Shown here: positions 34,601 through 35,360 of the stretch, piece after piece
Layout of the letters: every line of letters begins with the position of its first letter
How positions within the stretch are numbered: position 1 is the first letter of the stretch
Assembly: GCA_013214485.1 (NCBI GenBank)
Contig: JABSSF010000006.1
Coordinates: 1-35,360, forward strand
Direction: 5' to 3'
Origin: Rickettsiaceae bacterium
GTDB lineage: Bacteria; Pseudomonadota; Alphaproteobacteria; Rickettsiales; Rickettsiaceae
DNA length: 35,360 nt
Program-made: the position numbers and the translations under genes
Notes under the pieces: generated by a model
The model's input: only the letters and a program-made list of their open reading frames with translations
The model's database searches: none
Told to the model about the DNA's origin: nothing

Positions 34601-35276
34601 AAGAAAGTTCGGGTTTTGAGTGATTAACAATTTGCTCTAGTAAATTTTTTTGTTCTAAATCGTTAAGCTTTATTCCTAATTTATGATTACTAGATTGATT
34701 TAATTGTTGTAGGTTCTTGATAAAGCGATTTTCGAGATCTAAGCGTTTAACTTTACCATATAAAGTTTCCCCCTTTAAATCTTGCTTATTAATTAATGTT
34801 AGTTTTGGAGATTTAATTACTTTTTCTAATAAAGAATTAATTAGTTTATCATTTTCTAGCTGCTTAAGCGGTGTATTCTCCTTTAATGTAACATATAAAG
34901 ATTCTTGTAAAGCTTTTTTTATTTCTTTTAAACTATATACAGGCTTATTTATATCTAACTTATCAATTATTCGCTCAGGGTCGTTGATAATTAATTCAGC
35001 ATTTTTTTGTACAATTTGTTTATTTTGTTTTTCCTTTGAAGAGTTTTTTACATAACGGCTAAGACCTTGATGTTTACTAGGAATTATATCAATACCTCTA
35101 TCAGCATAAGATAAGTGTGATACTCTTGTTGTAAAACCATGTTTAGCTAAATGCTTATTAATAATATCAGCAACTCCTTTACGTAAATAAGCGATAAAGG
35201 ATTTCTTTCCCCAATATAAAAATTTTTGTTTACTAAAATCTATATTACCAGCATTGTCCATAACTAATTTTCGCAT
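31632..35276 (-). CDS. TraA(Ti)-like conjugative helicase-primase lacking relaxase nuclease domain
   Basis: The product is 1214 residues. Residues 10-70 match the end of a MobA/TraA relaxase domain (WGKKSFIAYLRKGVADIINKHL, then VSHLSYADRGIDIIPSKHQG), but the N-terminal catalytic Tyr and HUH motifs are absent. A RecD-like helicase follows: Walker A GIPGAGKT (246-253), DEAS (339-342), ALTAHKLQGVT (about 581-591) and FNVMMTRHRE. After a long coiled middle (about 650-1000) the C-terminus resembles a degenerate primase/TOPRIM pair (SLIMNLTNGLWYDFNNKERG, then KVAIWYDNNSGSKKAA). An in-frame TGA stands two codons upstream of the ATG and no frame is open through the 84 bases to the window edge, so the gene is 5'-truncated or split. 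Confidence 0.85.
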   Translation of the reverse strand: MRKLVMDNAGNIDFSKQKFLYWGKKSFIAYLRKGVADIINKHLAKHGFTTRVSHLSYADRGIDIIPSKHQGLSRYVKNSSKEKQNKQIVQKNAELIINDPERIIDKLDINKPVYSLKEIKKALQESLYVTLKENTPLKQLENDKLINSLLEKVIKSPKLTLINKQDLKGETLYGKVKRLDLENRFIKNLQQLNQSSNHKLGIKLNDLEQKNLLEQIVNHSKPELSLAQKKAVLDIVNGQDIAILHGIPGAGKTFVMQEIVKQYKKANYKIIGVAPSSSAALQLFKATNIETKNASLWRKKWLLENQQKFTLELQADYYQKNEYLNNTTKLTNKHAIIIDEASMTELSNMDYLLSEAIKAEAKIILVGDNNQLTAVGFAGAFQKALEICGAVKLSESKRQLNKEHRKATIFLGNFHVKKALEIYQKDNSIEITANQNELHHKLLNDYINSYIMKAKNLNIKDLATTRSLTICTFTNKMARKINLAVREKLKNIGVIKDTEYLINTGGKYINICENEQIVVTSNLNDLGIFNGEVGTILSIKPQDDYGNATIKVLFTKADHSKKIVNINTANYDRKILDYGYALTAHKLQGVTVDQNFVVYEKQIGFEAFNVMMTRHREKVKFYANIKELHDNIYNRLDLNNNLARRYYSIKAKTTQETLDLIALNISISRKINNNFTSDYLKECNYKVIKEYITANNEVIKLTKEINQRKWQIENLGNSDTEIIENKLWHEFKQQQQRRLNARKILKNYNLYEQQIIRLSLNYATLEKHAGKSHYLVQEKTSYLAKYSHNFQELVKAIKTLDKYKIQQSYKSLLKEIAGYELHLEKLLQNLDNCLQEKHKLTEIITATKDYQQKLLPVYLEQIYKNSTKHILDNWSNLVRYNGKFMAAEMVAKNPYLLGNLKGNSFSRLFDFNKNQFLQLSNYQGLGKKLLQYQKFTENLADNQQKLKQFNDSNLERNLIAEIETLEKMSPAKSEQNFINYIGKKNKYFNKSSLKLEETMIKEAETKHNFMNMSVGIKETDFEKIFLKYAPKINPKNEIKKEGFHIRCGSLIMNLTNGLWYDFNNKERGNIYLLVKEARNCSIREAIEIITKEVKNSLTDPTPETIEYKPKILVYNKDQLIDNDKVNLIVPENNVAKKIVNVLPEYNIISWSGGVQNAEKVDWKNFKEHKVAIWYDNNSGSKKAAKVTLHEINKINNHIGFASIVNSDELLLPEN

Positions 35277-35360
35277 TGTTAGTCAGGGCAATTTAAAAGT
35301 CACAATCAAAGATTACAAATTACTCTTGAATAGAAACTTATAAAAAACCAATTCTTGTAA

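Overview
The window is AT-rich DNA from an intracellular alphaproteobacterium, most likely a member of the Rickettsiaceae (Rickettsia, Tisiphia, Megaira or Orientia relatives). I infer this from three things: a chromosomal-looking F-type conjugation cluster of the Rickettsiales amplified genetic element (RAGE) kind, short palindromic elements inserted in frame in genes (a habit known from Rickettsia palindromic elements), and low-GC fmt/def housekeeping genes. No database search was possible, so family calls rest on motifs and gene order.

Layout. Bases 1-2013 hold two minus-strand genes of unknown function. Bases 2334-6831 hold a plus-strand phage/plasmid-like module: a sigma-70-like regulator, an unknown basic protein, an HNH endonuclease, a primase-helicase fusion and two winged-helix proteins. 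Bases 6840-24540 hold an almost complete F-type type IV secretion operon in F-plasmid order: pilin-like traA, traL, E, K, B, V, C, W, U, trbC, an exported N-terminal traN half, traN, traF, H, G and D. Many genes overlap by ATGA or longer, so translation is probably coupled. A GT90-type glycosyltransferase (24645-25829) follows as probable cargo. Bases 25830-26739 are gene-free and carry repeated, hairpin-rich sequence. Bases 26740-30107 look like ordinary chromosome: beta-carbonic anhydrase, tRNA-Ala(GGC), a TPR protein, a 33-residue membrane peptide, fmt and def. Bases 30222-35276 return to conjugation genes on the minus strand: a TraA(Ti)-like relaxase-helicase-primase that lacks its nuclease domain, followed directly by an unknown 468-residue protein.

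How it works together. The tra products would build the pilus and mating-pair channel: TraB/K/V form the envelope core, TraC is the assembly ATPase, TraL/E are inner-membrane parts, TraW/U/TrbC/F/H/N handle pilus assembly and stabilisation, TraG stabilises mating pairs, and TraD couples DNA. The truncated relaxase, the nonsense codon in traN and the absence of an integrase suggest an element in decay, or one that depends on copies elsewhere.

Most interesting signal. A family of about 165-bp palindromic elements (four complete copies, two halves) has entered the N-terminal signal-peptide region of three exported T4SS proteins (TraV, the TraN N-half, TraF). A different GC-rich palindrome has done the same in a fourth (TrbC). 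Reading frames stay open each time, in both element orientations, and one copy now supplies the traN stop and a possible traF start.
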